Source: Powellomyces hirtus (lineage: Eukaryota; Chytridiomycota; Chytridiomycetes; Spizellomycetales; Powellomycetaceae). From it: a stretch of 64,000 bases of DNA. Of the stretch, positions 21,691-32,372 are shown piece by piece. The notes below the pieces were generated by a model. That model saw only the letters and a list, made by a program, of their open reading frames with translations, did no database searches and had not been told where the DNA came from. The stretch is taken from NCBI GenBank assembly GCA_025526995.1, contig JAHLKG010000007.1, positions 434,001-498,000 of the forward strand, read 5' to 3'. How positions within the stretch are numbered: position 1 is the first letter of the stretch; each line of letters opens with the position of its first letter. The translations under genes were made by a program, and so were the position numbers.

Positions 21691-24524
21691 TCAGGCGTCA
21701 AAGTTGAGCACCCGCTTTCGGTTCAAGATGGAGGGTTTCATCAATGCGACGAACTCCTTGGGCAGGTAGTTGCGTGCGGCGTCGAGCACCTTTGGGATTA
21801 GCTTCGAGGGTATATAATAGCTGGCTTCATCAGGAGAGAGTGATGTCAGCCCGCGAAACTGTCGTGCAACCTTCCATACTGCGCTTGCAATGTTTATTTC
21901 CTCTCCCGTTTGCCACTGAAATAGGGTGAATCGCGGAACTTTAGTTGAAGACTTTGCATTTCGAGGAAAACACCGGGAAGTTACCTGACATGCGGCTTCC
22001 GCAGTCAAACATTTGGCAAAGAGCCACAACATGTCCTGCAACTTCGCGTCGCCTTGCCGAACTGCTTTGGCTAGCATGGTCCTGCAGAAAGGGATATCCC
22101 GGTCTTGCGAGAAACCGTACAAAGCGGTTTGGAAGCACGACTTCGGTGTCGTGTGCGAGATGAATGTGGTGATCATCTTATCAATCTTCGCTTTGACAGC
22201 CTTCTCACCCTCGACCTTGAAAGAATGGAGGTTTGTGAGAAAGCGTCGTCGCGAAGCGATAATGAACTGCATGCACTTACACCCTGGCAGTCTCTCAGAC
22301 AATCGATGAGCGGCATCCCGGGCTCAGCTTCCCCGAGAAAAGGGTGATTACTCACCACTCCCGGGTGGTTTTTCAGCGTGCTCCCTAGGTCGTTCATGGC
22401 AAGGCCATGATGCCTTTCGAGGAAGTGGTGCCAGACGTGGAACCACCGCGCAACAATCTCCTGGTTGGACTATCGACGAAGAACATCAGATTTGGTACAA
22501 AGGGCCATCCAGCGCGCATGAAGCTCACCTGTTGCTTCCTGTCCAAACACCTCTCTCTCACCCTTGCCAGGATGTTCTTCAACCAAGGTTTGTTACACCT
22601 TTGGTCGAAGAGGCCCCCTTCAATTCGTTGGACGTCCACGTCCAAGTCATCGATCCAGCCGAAAATTTCGTCCGGCACCCTCGCCATTCCTCGAGAGAGA
22701 GGAGGGGGCGACCGCTGAAGAGGCGGCGCGCTCTCTCGAGGCTTCAGAGGTGAAGCTCTGAAGGGGGCGGGGTGCTCTACAACGACATGGGGCGTCGTTG
22801 GCTCAAATTTGAAGAAGTGTATTCTTCTCTTTGCGTCCCAGGACCGGGTTTCTCCCCGCGGGAATGTCGGGCCCCGTCCCGACGGCGACGGCATCCGTAC
22901 GACCGTTATACGCGAGGGCGAGGGCGACGGCGTCCGCACGACAGGAGCTTCGCTGATGCGCGAGGGCGAGGGCGACGGCGTCCGCACGGCAGGAGCTTCG
23001 CTGATACGCGAGGGCGAGGGCGACGGCGTCCGCACGACAGGAGCTTCGCTGATACGCGAGGGCGAGGGCGACGGGGTCCGCACGACAGGAGCTTCGCTGA
23101 TACGCGAGGGCGATGGCGAGTTAACGGCAAGTACATCCATCGAAATCTCGACGATGGGGACATCCTTGTCGAGGGCCACTTGAGGAGGCGAGATTGGTTG
23201 CTCGTAGCATGTCGCCGACAAAATCCGCGGTCGGGCCGGAACTCGTGCTGGTCCTACGGCAGCGCGTGGGGGGACCGCTGTTCGTCGCGGCACGCGCTGA
23301 GGACCCGGCACTCGTTCGACCGCGCTCTTGTTGGCACGAATTGGCGCACGACTTGAGCCGTATGTGGAGGAGACCGTTGATGTACGGCTTGCCTCTGCCG
23401 CGGGAGGAACGGATGGTCCCCGATTTGGACCGATGGTGGAGGAGACTGACGAAGCGCGGCTGGTGGAGGAGACTGCCGAAGCGCGGCTCGTCGCTGCCGC
23501 AGAAAGAGCCGTTGGTGCACGGCTTGGCCCGGCCGAAGGCGCCGATCGGCGCAGAGCTTGGCCTACAGGAGAGTCCGGTGCCCAGCGGCAGTCGATGGAC
23601 TTCCGTGGAGAAGAAAACTTCCAAGCGCCAAAGAGCTTCAGAGCCTTGTCGTTTAGATTGAGTTGCAATCTAAAGATCTCCAGTTAGTAGATGCACACAA
23701 GAGAGCAAGCAGAGCGGCAAACCCACCTCTTCGCCTCCGTCGTCCTGTATGCAGCTTTCGCAACGTTTCTAATTTCGGCCGATTGATCGGCAGCGCTTGC
23801 ATTGACAATCCTCGATATTGCATCGTTGTGCTTGATGGAAAATTCTCGAGGGCCTTTCAGGAACGCATCGACCACCAGGATAGCCGCCAAGCGGAACGAC
23901 AACGATTTCTCCTTGTGGGCTTCAACCAGCTCTTCAACGAAGGAGGGTACGGGCCCGTGATTTACGAGGAAGATCAGAGCATCCGTGGCTCTGGTAACAT
24001 AGACCTTGTTCGCCTTCTTCGTGAGCTGCAATATGGCCTTCATGAATTCTACGGCGAGGGGCTCGAACGTCAGTGCGATGCGAAGAACGACTTGGAAGAC
24101 GACGCCAATGGCAGTGAGTGCCAGCTTTGTCCTTTCAGAACCGAGCTGTGATCGGAACGAGGCCAATAATGTGAGTTGCTATATCAGCCAAGGCAGAACA
24201 CCAAGGTAAAGAGTGACATACCGCTGCGAGCAGAGGCTGTCGGTAGTACTGCTTCACAATTGGTCCCAAGACCAATGACTTGTTGCAGGCTAAAATTATA
24301 CTAGCCAAGTTTTTCAGGGCTTCGTCGTGCCCTTTCCAAGTTTCTTCCGTCTCTCTCTTCTCAAAAGCCTTAGTGTGCTTTAGCACTTCCCTCTGAAGGA
24401 CGACCTCGTCCGAGATCTGACATTTGAAATAAAAGGTCAGCAGCAAAGATCAACATCAACGCTGATTCTGATCGGATCAATGAGCTTCTTAAAGACATAC
24501 CTCGGACGGAACGTTGGACCTCAT
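21691..24524 (-). CDS. CLASP/Stu1-type microtubule-associated protein
   Basis: Minus-strand exons 24524-24501, 24416-24222, 24178-23727, 23669-22529, 22469-22281, 22215-21985 and 21915-21691 join in phase to 818 aa. Residues about 15-225 form a TOG/CLASP_N HEAT domain: FEKRETEETWKGHDEALKNL opens it and SAEIRNVAKAAYR closes it. The middle (about 230-530) is Ser/Pro/Arg-rich and includes a 16-residue tandem repeat. The C-terminal part is helical again, as in CLASP C-terminal HEAT domains. CLASPs bind microtubule plus ends, promote rescue and act at spindles. The last intron (69 bp) is in frame and stop-free. The 43-bp second intron is short. The start is the least certain part; an in-frame stretch extends upstream. 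Confidence 0.85.
22908..23120 (-). repeat. 48-bp coding minisatellite in CLASP linker
   Basis: Four to five copies of a 48-bp unit encode ISEAPVVRTPSPSPSR on the minus strand. The last residues vary. The Ser-Pro pairs are potential proline-directed kinase sites. An Arg-rich frame on the opposite strand is a by-product of the repeat. Confidence 0.85.
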
Positions 24525-26327
24525 GTCGGAACCCAGATGACTGCAGGCCTTTGACGATGTAAGTAATTCAATAGCTCCGACTCCAGGTAAACGGCTTTCT
24601 GCTTGAACGCAACACGGTGACTTTTCCGTGTTCTGATTGCTGCTTGTTTGGTAGAATTGATCGAGAATTGATTTTGGCTCTTTTTGGAAACATGCAGTGG
24701 AAGGGAGGGGTATGGAGTCGAGGGGGGAGAGCGGGGGGGTCAGTTCTTTTATCTCGTTGCGCGTTCGCGTGGTCGCTTGCAAGCATTTTGTGACAGACAT
24801 CTCCGGACGTTTGCACTTACACCCACACCCGCTCCGAATCAATATACCAACTTTTTTCACTCAAAATGTAGCTCTGCTTTTTGCGAATTGATAGAAATTT
24901 ACCTCGTATTTTTCGACCTTTTTTTGACGGGTTGACATCCAAACTCCCGATCGCAATTCCTGTCATTTTTTCCCATTTGTTTCGAACTCCGCAAGGTCAG
25001 GGCCAGGCGTGCCGGGCCCATTCTGCATGACCCTGAGAAATGCCACTACCCCGAGGCTCTGCCGGGCCTCTCACATCATAAAGCATTGCAAAAGTCAGGC
25101 CCCGAGCGAGCCCCTAAAAATTGTGACGACACTTTTGCATTATGATTCCGCTTTTGCGTGCTGAGCGGACTTCCTTCAAACTCCGAACGGTCCAGACCTC
25201 GTCGGCCACCGATGTGTATCTCGCCCTGCCTTTCAACAGGTAAGCAGAAAAATGCTGTCAGCAGATGATGGCCATTTTGGACTGCCAAGACATGCAAATT
25301 GTGGCCCGGCGTGGTCTGTTTGAAGTCCACTCCTGATTGGCCCGTTTTTTGATAGCTTCGCAAGAACACTAGGACGAGTATGATGCAATTTGGGCGACCG
25401 CCAGGGTAACAGGAGTGTGTTACGGAGAATCCCATGCTGAGCGGCCAAACTCCCAACTTGAAGGTCATCCAATCAAAGGTGATATCTGCACCGGTTCAGA
25501 TCTCTACAAGTCATGCAAAAGCCACATTGTAGTAGTTTTCAAAGTGTAACAACAGCATGTGTACACTTTTCTTCTCATACATCATTTCTGTGCTGCACAT
25601 ATGCCGGCAATGCCAGTTGGAGCTCATTTTGGGGGCGAGCAATGCTGGTCTGTAAGGTCACGGCCGGGCCTGGACGAGAACCGAGCTGGAATTTTCGTTT
25701 GGGTTTGGGTACTCAATGTTTTTGTTTTGGACCGTGTTTTTTTACGCGTAACTTTAATCCGGACGCGGTGTCCGAAGTGGCTTGCAGTCACGCTCCGGGT
25801 GGCGCAGGATGCGCAGGTCTCGAAAGTTCTCACGCGCGCACATCCGCTTGCAATATTCCCCACAAAACCGTAAATTTCTTCTTGCACACAGATTGTTAAC
25901 GTTTTCCTAAAATCAACGGGCTCATCCATTGATGAGGAAAAAGCTAGTTTGGAATGCACAATAATCTGCTGCAGAGGTAAAAAAAACTGTATCAAGCACG
26001 CGAAGGCGTACAATGGCCATTCCGTCCATTGGGCTTTAGCACCTTGAGTAAGTTCTTGGCTCACCTACTGCTCCGTTTTCAGTGATGTAGCAACTTTCAG
26101 GAAGAGAGAAGTCTTACGCCATTGCTAGACTGCAGGGTCAAAATTCCGATATTTACCCGACTCCACACGAGCACCACCGGATACAGCGACGCAGCTACTT
26201 TCCCACGCCAGTCGCCTTCGGAGGTTGACAATTGCTTGTACGCAGTTTTGCCTCTTCTACCACTGCGTCCTTTTCCAAAAACGAACGTTGGCCCATGCCA
26301 AGCCATGCATGTCTACCGTAGTTCCGC
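24525..26327. other. intergenic between CLASP gene and Harbinger element
   Basis: About 1.8 kb with no supported gene. It includes the CLASP promoter near 24525-24900. Frames at 25076-25899 lack domain matches and splice consistency, and the stretch may contain old transposon remains. Confidence 0.45.
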
Positions 26328-26600
26328 TCAGGCCTGGTTTTTTCTTATTTGAGATCACTTTTGAACGAGAAATCAATTAGTAAAAGTCACGTTTCTGTCA
26401 TGTGCTTTTTGAGATGGTAATGGGCCAACAGCCTGTTACACACAACTCTGGACCGCGTCTCAAAACACGTTCTCAAACACAATTTCAAAAAAGGCCGTTT
26501 TTGCAGTTATAATCAAAAAGGTGGAACTCAAATATTAACAGTTTTTGCACCCCTTTTGAAACTCCTTTTGACATACGGCCATCTCAAACACGATTTCAAA

Positions 26601-27832
26601 ATGAGTTTTTACTGTTTTGATGCCGTACCTCTTCCGGTGATGTACGCGAGTATACGTCAGCTCCAACAGGAAGAAGCCCGTCACCTGCGTCGCCCTCGTC
26701 GATCCCCAAACAGAACGTGGAGCATATGGAACCTCGTCTCTGATTGTACAGACAGGGAGTTTCTGGGCAGGTTCAGAGTGTCCAAGCCTCTGTTCCATTG
26801 GCTGGTCAATAAGCTGCGCGTTAACCTTTGGAAAGACACTGTTAAAGGGGGTGTTCCTGTGAAAAAGCGACTCGCTATTGCCCTCTACAGATGGGGATCC
26901 GGGATTCCACTGCGCGTTGTTGCAGATTCCTTTGGAGTTACGAAATCCACTGCATTTCACTGCTGCAAAGACGTTGCAGAGGCCATCGAGGAGGTTCTGT
27001 ATTCTCGAACAGTGGGGTACCCTGCTTTGCATGACCTAGAAGGTTGGAAGTGCATCTTGGACGGCTTTGCATCCAAACGAGGCATCGAAAACGTCATTGG
27101 TGCCATTGACGGGACGCACTTTCGCATTCTGAAGCCTGCAGGTGATGAGATTCACAATGCATACACCAACAGAAAGGGTTATCAATCTATTGGATGTCAA
27201 GCTGTCGTGGATGCTGAAGGGATCTTCCGTCACGTAGGTGTTATTAACAACATCGACGACTTTCCGATGCCATTGATGATGATTTTAACTTTAAGTTTCA
27301 TCTGTATCCGATGTAGGCCGTCATCGGTTGGCCTGGCAGCGTTCCTGATTGTCGCATTTGGCGCAACTCAAGCATTGCAATCAACGCTCGAAATGACAAA
27401 ATATGGCCAGGAGGTCATTTCCTGATCGGAGATTCCGGTTATCAACTCAGTTGGTACATGATGGTCCCTTTTCCAACTCGGGTCAGGCAGCCGCCGTATG
27501 AGACTTCATTCAATTTCATTCTCTCTTCCACCCGGATTATTGTGGAACAGGCGTTCGGGCGTCTTAAGGGATGTTGGCGAGTGTTACTGCATCAACAGCA
27601 GGAGAGTCCCAAACAAGCTGCAAAAGTAGCACTCGCTTGTATGGTACTGCATAACCTTTGTAGTGCTCGAGCAGACAGTGCTTTCATGGAAGAGTGGGCA
27701 GTGCCAACAACCACCAACGACAACGCAACGTCAGAAGCCAATGCAGAATTGCTGGACGATGAGGAAGATGAGGGAATGAAGGGGCTGCGCATGCGGATTG
27801 CACAGGAACTGTACTCTAGCCCTGTTTATTAA
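26601..27832 (+). CDS. PIF/Harbinger DDE transposase (HARBI1-like)
   Basis: Exons 26601-27233 and 27317-27832 join in phase to 382 aa. An N-terminal helix-turn-helix-like region (RLAIALYRWGSG...SFGVTKSTAFHC) precedes the catalytic DDE_4 domain. The three acidic residues are visible in VIGAIDGTHF, LIGDSGY and RIIVEQAFGRLKG. NRKGYQSI and IGWPGSVPD are further family motifs; the second becomes contiguous only after removing the 83-bp intron, which confirms the splice. Catalysis would cut and paste the element at 3-bp targets. Nothing is broken, so the enzyme may be functional. It should need the Myb/SANT-like partner at 30924-31990 for DNA binding and nuclear entry. Confidence 0.93.
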
Positions 27833-27867
27833 ATACATTACTGCGCTGGCCGTAATCTGCATTATTG

Positions 27868-27966
27868 AAGATGTTGACGAGATTTCAAAGTCGTCGATGT
27901 TGGCAAGATTTCGAAGTCGTCAATATCGGAGATGTTGGCGAGATTTCAAAGTCGTTGATATTGTCA
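27868..27966. repeat. degenerate minisatellite, Harbinger spacer 1
   Basis: Three imperfect copies of GATGTTGGCGAGATTTCAAA plus GTCGTC, between the transposase and the oxygenase. The motif is related to the 36-bp repeat at 29423-29594. Confidence 0.65.
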
Positions 27967-28236
27967 ATGGCCGTGAATTTCTCGTAGATACGTTATTGTG
28001 TATGTTTGCACATCTCAGATACACACGTGAAGCGCGTGGGTTAGATATTTGTGCAGGCGCGCGCTTGTACCGAACGAGTTTGCCATCTTTCTTGTCATCC
28101 GGCATACCATCTCGCTTGCATTTTCGCGGCAATCAGTGTGGCAGGCAGTAACCCGAGGTGATAGACAGTGTCCCAGAGCTTGAAGGTTATCGCACATATC
28201 GGCATCTCGAAACTAATGCTGGTCTCGCAGAACAGG

Positions 28237-29406
28237 ATGGCCCATGGCAAGCGCAAGCGACAAAGATGCAAGAGCAACCTAGGCATCCCCCCAACGTACG
28301 CCCAGGAACTGTCTGATGGACTTGCCTCTGATGAATGGCGCAGAATGGACGCCTTGGTGAACGGGGTTCCACTCGAGTGCAGTATGGGGGAAAAGCCGTG
28401 GAGCATACGGTCCCCCACGCACGAGAATTCTGCGCTGATTGTCTCTGACAAGCCATTCCCGGTGTTCTACAACTGCGTTATACGCCGTTTGGAGGACACA
28501 CTGGCACGAACGGCGTGGGATCAGCACTTGACCGTTTCACTGGATGATCTGGCGCAGCAACAGAATAAACGACAAGCACGGTCATCAACGATATCGCCAG
28601 TCTCGGGGAAGCCTTTATCACCTGAAGAGGAGTTCGTGGAGAGCATACAAGAAGCCGAGAACTATCTTGAGATCCCAAGGACCCTGTTTATCGCCACCGA
28701 CTGCAAGAAGAGCCGTTTGTGCTGTTACATACCTGGCGCACTCCCCGAAATCCTCCGCGATCATCTGACAATTGAGTTACGACGTTTCTTGCGGAATTAC
28801 CCCCCTGGCAGCTTGCCAACGGTAAAACCTGATAACCGTCATGTCACGTTTCATGACCAGCCCAAACTGCACGGCATTTATCACCTCGGCGTTTGGCAGG
28901 CGCAAGCGTCGAAGGTCCCCACGGTGTCGCGCGAGTCCCGTAGCAGCAACCTACAACTCAATGCCACGCAAGATTGGATCCAGTCCACTCCCGTGCGCAT
29001 GATGTGCTTACTCGTCATGAAATGCTTTGCCGCGCTGGATCCCGAGATGGCAGCGGCTTACAGAAAGGCATGGGCACGAATGCCACGGTTGGGCATCGGG
29101 TTTTGGGGCCCAAACACTTGCAACCAGAGTTTGCAATGATGGTTCTCGTCATAAACGAGTACGTGAAGAAACACCGTGACTTGCGCGACTCCCGTTACGG
29201 TTGGTGTGCCGTTGTATGTCTCGGTGACTTTCGTGAAGGAGAATTCTGCCTCGCTGACTTGCAACTCAAGTTCCCTTTCCAACGCGGCGACATTATCTTC
29301 ATCCGTTCATTCGCGCTGGAGCACTTTGTACGGAAGTGGAAAGGCATTGAACGCTTCACGATTGTCTTCAAGATGCACCAGTTGATTTTGACTGGCATTC
29401 CGACAT
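28237..29406 (+). pseudogene. TET/JBP-like 2OG-Fe(II) dioxygenase with one apparent frameshift
   Basis: Two overlapping frames cover one protein: 28237 to about 29115, then the next frame to 29406. The C-terminal part holds the double-stranded beta-helix core of fungal 2-oxoglutarate oxygenases. An HRD gives the HxD iron ligands (His at 29172, Asp at 29178). RYGWCAVV, LGDFREGEFCL and KFPFQRGDIIF follow. The distal His is in ALEHFV (29322), and ERFTIVF offers the 2OG-binding Arg. This pattern is known in fungal TET/JBP-type proteins that are often linked to transposons. The break lies in TTTTGGGGCCCAAAC (about 29102-29116) and is a single-base shift, so it could be a real mutation or a read error. 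The basic start MAHGKRKRQR may follow an upstream exon. The N-terminal ~290 residues match no domain I recognise. Confidence 0.75.
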
Positions 29407-29422
29407 AGAGGACCGTTATCAC

Positions 29423-29594
29423 AGACGTTGGCGGCTTCTCGAAATTGTCGATGATGGCAGACGTTGGCGGCTTCTCGAAATCGTCGATGATGGCAGACGT
29501 TGGCGGCTTCTCGAAATCGTCGATGATGGCAGACGTTGGCGGCTTCTCGAAATCGTCGATGATCGCAGACGTTGGCGGCTTCTCGAAATCGTCG
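29423..29594. repeat. 36-bp minisatellite, Harbinger spacer 2
   Basis: About 4.8 near-identical tandem copies of a 36-bp unit that begins AGACGTTGGCGGCTTCTCGA and ends in TCGTCGATGATGGC. There are no spacers between copies, so this is not a CRISPR. It lies 16 bp after the oxygenase stop codon. Confidence 0.9.
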
Positions 29595-29699
29595 TCTTAC
29601 GCACATCAGCTAACAGACGGACATATGTGGTGAAACGGAATATATTGAAAGACCTTATACTAATACTAATACACTAATACAGAGACATAACCAATGCAC

Positions 29700-30611
29700 T
29701 TAAAAGGGATCCATAAACCATTGATGCGGAAGGTGACGAGAGGGTCCCCACCGTGAAGGTGCTACGGCACGGTTATTCCCGAAGGCTACGCATATATCAG
29801 TGTTGTTCATGTCTGCCATGAACACAAAGGCGCCGTCGAGCTGGATAATGGTAAGGCTCTCTAGCAGACGAGAGATGGCGCCAACAGCACGAAGGCGGTG
29901 ATATCCTAAGGGATCAGTGACTACTGGCAAATTGCAGTCAAGCATTAGTTGCTGCAGGCGGCTGTGGGCATCGTAGAGGGCTCTGATGGTGGTCTTTGCT
30001 GATTCCAAGATTGCAACCGCTTGTTGCCTATTCTGGTTATCCCATTCGTGGAAATTCCACGTCTTGCTCCTGGGGCCCGACCCATTAAGAACCCAACGGA
30101 CCGTTTTCAGAGTGACACCGTCTGCGGGATCCGTTTCAACAATTCCTCCAAGAGGAGCGGGTTTGATATGTGCACCCACATCTGTGGCTTTTCTGTAAAA
30201 CCCTATGCGCTCTGCCCTGGCGGAGGGGACCACATCTAGAGAAGCAAAGATGGTTTGAAGCGACTGGCCAATCTGGGGTGGTAGTGGGATATGGGGGATG
30301 GTGTTGGCTCCACCCACGCTGAAACCCGGCCTCGGCGAGACAGCCTTCGTAAGCCATCCTTGCGCTCGGGAACCGGGGGGCGCGGCAATGGTATGAGATC
30401 TTGAGTATAGAAGCTTCAGAGCATCCGGGGGGGGCAGGAGCATCCGATCAGGGCGACAAAGCCATTCCACAAGGATCTTGCCCAAAACAGCTCCCCATGT
30501 GTTACAATCGGAAATTGACCAATCGTACATCCCGGTGTCATAAGCCACTCCCGGTATGCCTGCAGGATCCACATGGCAGAGTGCATGGTCGAGAGCTTCC
30601 CTCTGGGGCAT
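29700..30611 (-). CDS. unknown protein, cargo ORF of Harbinger element
   Basis: An uninterrupted 303-codon frame on the minus strand. The first ATG is at 30611; the frame itself opens further up at 30710. The protein is balanced in composition, with no signal peptide or membrane segment. Visible segments include GMYDWSISDCNTWG, a Pro-rich loop, LKTVRWVLNGSG, a Gln/Ala-rich helix (NRQQAVAILESAKTTIRAL) and NNTDICVAFGNN. I recognise no family. Its place between the oxygenase and the Myb-like gene suggests it moves with the element. Its length and lack of stops argue for real coding, but this has not been tested. The related minisatellite motif lies just upstream of its start. Confidence 0.6.
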   Translation of the reverse strand: MPQREALDHALCHVDPAGIPGVAYDTGMYDWSISDCNTWGAVLGKILVEWLCRPDRMLLPPPDALKLLYSRSHTIAAPPGSRAQGWLTKAVSPRPGFSVGGANTIPHIPLPPQIGQSLQTIFASLDVVPSARAERIGFYRKATDVGAHIKPAPLGGIVETDPADGVTLKTVRWVLNGSGPRSKTWNFHEWDNQNRQQAVAILESAKTTIRALYDAHSRLQQLMLDCNLPVVTDPLGYHRLRAVGAISRLLESLTIIQLDGAFVFMADMNNTDICVAFGNNRAVAPSRWGPSRHLPHQWFMDPF

Positions 30612-30687
30612 TTTCCGTGGAGCGCGCGAGTAAAGAAAGATTGGAGAGGTAGGGAGACGTTTGACGTTGGGGAAGGTCCGATAGGTT

Positions 30688-30780
30688 GGAAACGTTGCAG
30701 ATTTTGGCAAGTCGTCGATGTCGTCGATGATTGCAAACGTTGAAGGCTACGGCAAGTTGTCGATGTGGTCGGTGGCCTAA
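30688..30780. repeat. degenerate minisatellite, Harbinger spacer 3
   Basis: Two to three imperfect copies of GCAAACGTTGAAGGCTACGG followed by CAAGTTGTCGATG, related to the 36-bp unit at 29423-29594 and in the same orientation. Confidence 0.55.
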
Positions 30781-30923
30781 ATTGTTAAAGAATTTGACAG
30801 GTTTTCAACAGCTGTGATGAATTTATACATGCGAGCTATTGCACGCATTGCCACCGTGCCATTGACAGGGATTCCTTATACCAGTATTCCAATGGCGTAG
30901 ATTCATTTACATAACATATTTAT

Positions 30924-31990
30924 TTATTTATTTTTGTTTAGTACCTCTGCAACAGCCGCCAACATAGTTGCACCCATGTGTGCCATCAATTCACCCATTG
31001 CTTGCCTCATCTCAACCTGGCGTTTGGCTTCCCTTTCCTCCCGTTGCAATTCCAACTGTGCCATGAATTCTCTATTCTCTTGGTTGAGTTCCTTGCTCAT
31101 CTGGGTGATCTCCGCCAAAGGTGATGTCGTCTTCTTCCGGCGTAGGGAAGATCGCGGCGGTGTTTCTTGGGTGGTGTCGTCATCATCTTGGGAGCTGGCA
31201 TATCGTTTCCGAGATCTTTCGGGAGTACTATCTCGCTCAACGCCATTATCATAGACGTAGTCGGGCTCAATGGAGGCGTTTCCCGTGTTCGCTCCCTCCA
31301 TTTTGTCCCACCAGCAGTATCTCTCACGATAAAACTGCAACCCGCGCCCTCCAGTAGCCTTCAGCGCATCTTTGGCTTTCCGATATTCGGTCATAATGTT
31401 GTTATACTTCGCCTTGCACTATAGCACAATACGTTAAAGATCGACGGCTTTGAGACCTCGTCGACATCGTTGACATTGTGGGCGTTTCCTACCTGGTCAT
31501 AAGTCCACTTTGCCGTCAAGCCTGTTTCCGACAGATGCCGCTGCATATATGCCTCTTTCTCTTTCGAGAGGAAGATCCCGTTGAAGTCGGATGCTCGCAC
31601 TTTGCCTTCGACCCAAATCTTGTACTTATTGTTCAAGTCGACCAAGGCAATCATCTCCTCGTCATTCCAGCACCGGCGCTTACTTTCCTCACTTTTGACC
31701 TTCCGGCTTTGTGGGACCTTTGCAGCCTTGACGTCTACCACTGCTTGCGGTGCAGATGTGACCTCTATCACCTCAGGGGCTCCGGAAACAGCTGCTTGCC
31801 ATGTAGGGAGGTCATCTTGTACAGATATAGGAAGGTTGTCATCCACAGTAATAGTGGCCATAGGCGACCGGATGTGTTGAACGAGCTGCTGGTGATGCCG
31901 CTGCACGATGTCAGGGTGTTTGCTGGCCAACTTTGCGAGTATGTCTGCCCTTTCAGTGGTGAGAGCTCCATAGGGTTGATTCACGTTCAT
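30924..31990 (-). CDS. Myb/SANT-like DNA-binding protein of the Harbinger element
   Basis: Minus-strand exons 31990-31493 and 31418-30924 join in phase to 330 aa. The central part has a Myb/SANT-like trihelix pattern: CWNDEEMIALVDLNNKYK, then LTAKWTYDQCKAKYNNI across the intron, then YRKAKDALKATGGRG and CWWDKM. A Ser/Arg-rich linker and a long charged coiled coil (RREEREAKRQVEMRQAMGEL-like) follow. In PIF/Harbinger elements the second protein binds subterminal DNA and carries the transposase into the nucleus. The 74-bp intron contains another trace of the spacer motif. No defect is visible. Confidence 0.87.
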
Positions 31991-32372
31991 GCTGAACGTG
32001 CTGACGTTGTTTTCGGGGTTGGATGGATATTGGATGGACAGTGGTTGGATGGAGCAAGAGACGCCATCTCGTTTTCAAACTCGCGAGACCTCCTGAGGTA
32101 CTTTGAGATTGCCACATTATTTTCGACATCCACATGACCATCCAGTGACAGTCATCTGACAATCAGCTGAAAAGTCACGTTTCTCAGGATGTTAGAGATT
32201 TTGGTTCCAGTTGGTTCCATCTGGTTGCCATTTATCACCTGCAAAGTCAAAGTACCTCCAACCCCAAAACGCGCTTTCAAAAGTTGCCACCTCGAGTCAT
32301 ACAGCTTATGTAAAGCGCGTCTCGATGGCAATCTCAAAAGTCAAGTGGAAAAAGTGCAAAAACCACGCCTCA

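Larger units (their letters stand above)
26331..32369. mobile_element. PIF/Harbinger-type DNA transposon carrying a 2OG dioxygenase
   Basis: The proposed ends are GGCCTGGTTTTTT (26331) and the reverse complement of GGCGTGGTTTTTG (ending 32369). Eleven of 13 terminal positions match, and TCA flanks both sides (26328-26330, 32370-32372) as a 3-bp target duplication. Length is 6039 bp. A 15-bp direct subterminal repeat, AAAAGTCACGTTTCT, occurs near both ends (about 26383 and 32173). Inside, in order: DDE transposase (+), 2OG-Fe(II) oxygenase (+), an unknown ORF (-) and a Myb/SANT-like protein (-). The transposase plus Myb-like pair is the known two-gene plan of PIF/Harbinger. The two extra genes are cargo. 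The termini are assigned by eye and need another copy to confirm. Confidence 0.75.

Noticed and set aside
22772..23356. Arg-rich plus-strand frame of 194 codons
   Set aside because: It is antisense to the Ser/Pro repeat of the CLASP gene; its composition is a by-product of that repeat.
25076..25899. Frames of 100-130 codons between CLASP and the Harbinger element
   Set aside because: No domain, no splice support, and frames overlap on both strands without a coding pattern.
27458..27832. Separate small gene downstream of the transposase
   Set aside because: It is the second exon of the Harbinger transposase and carries the catalytic Glu.
29423..29594. 36-bp direct repeats resembling a CRISPR array
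   Set aside because: Copies abut each other with no unique spacers, no cas genes occur, and the genome is eukaryotic. It is a minisatellite.
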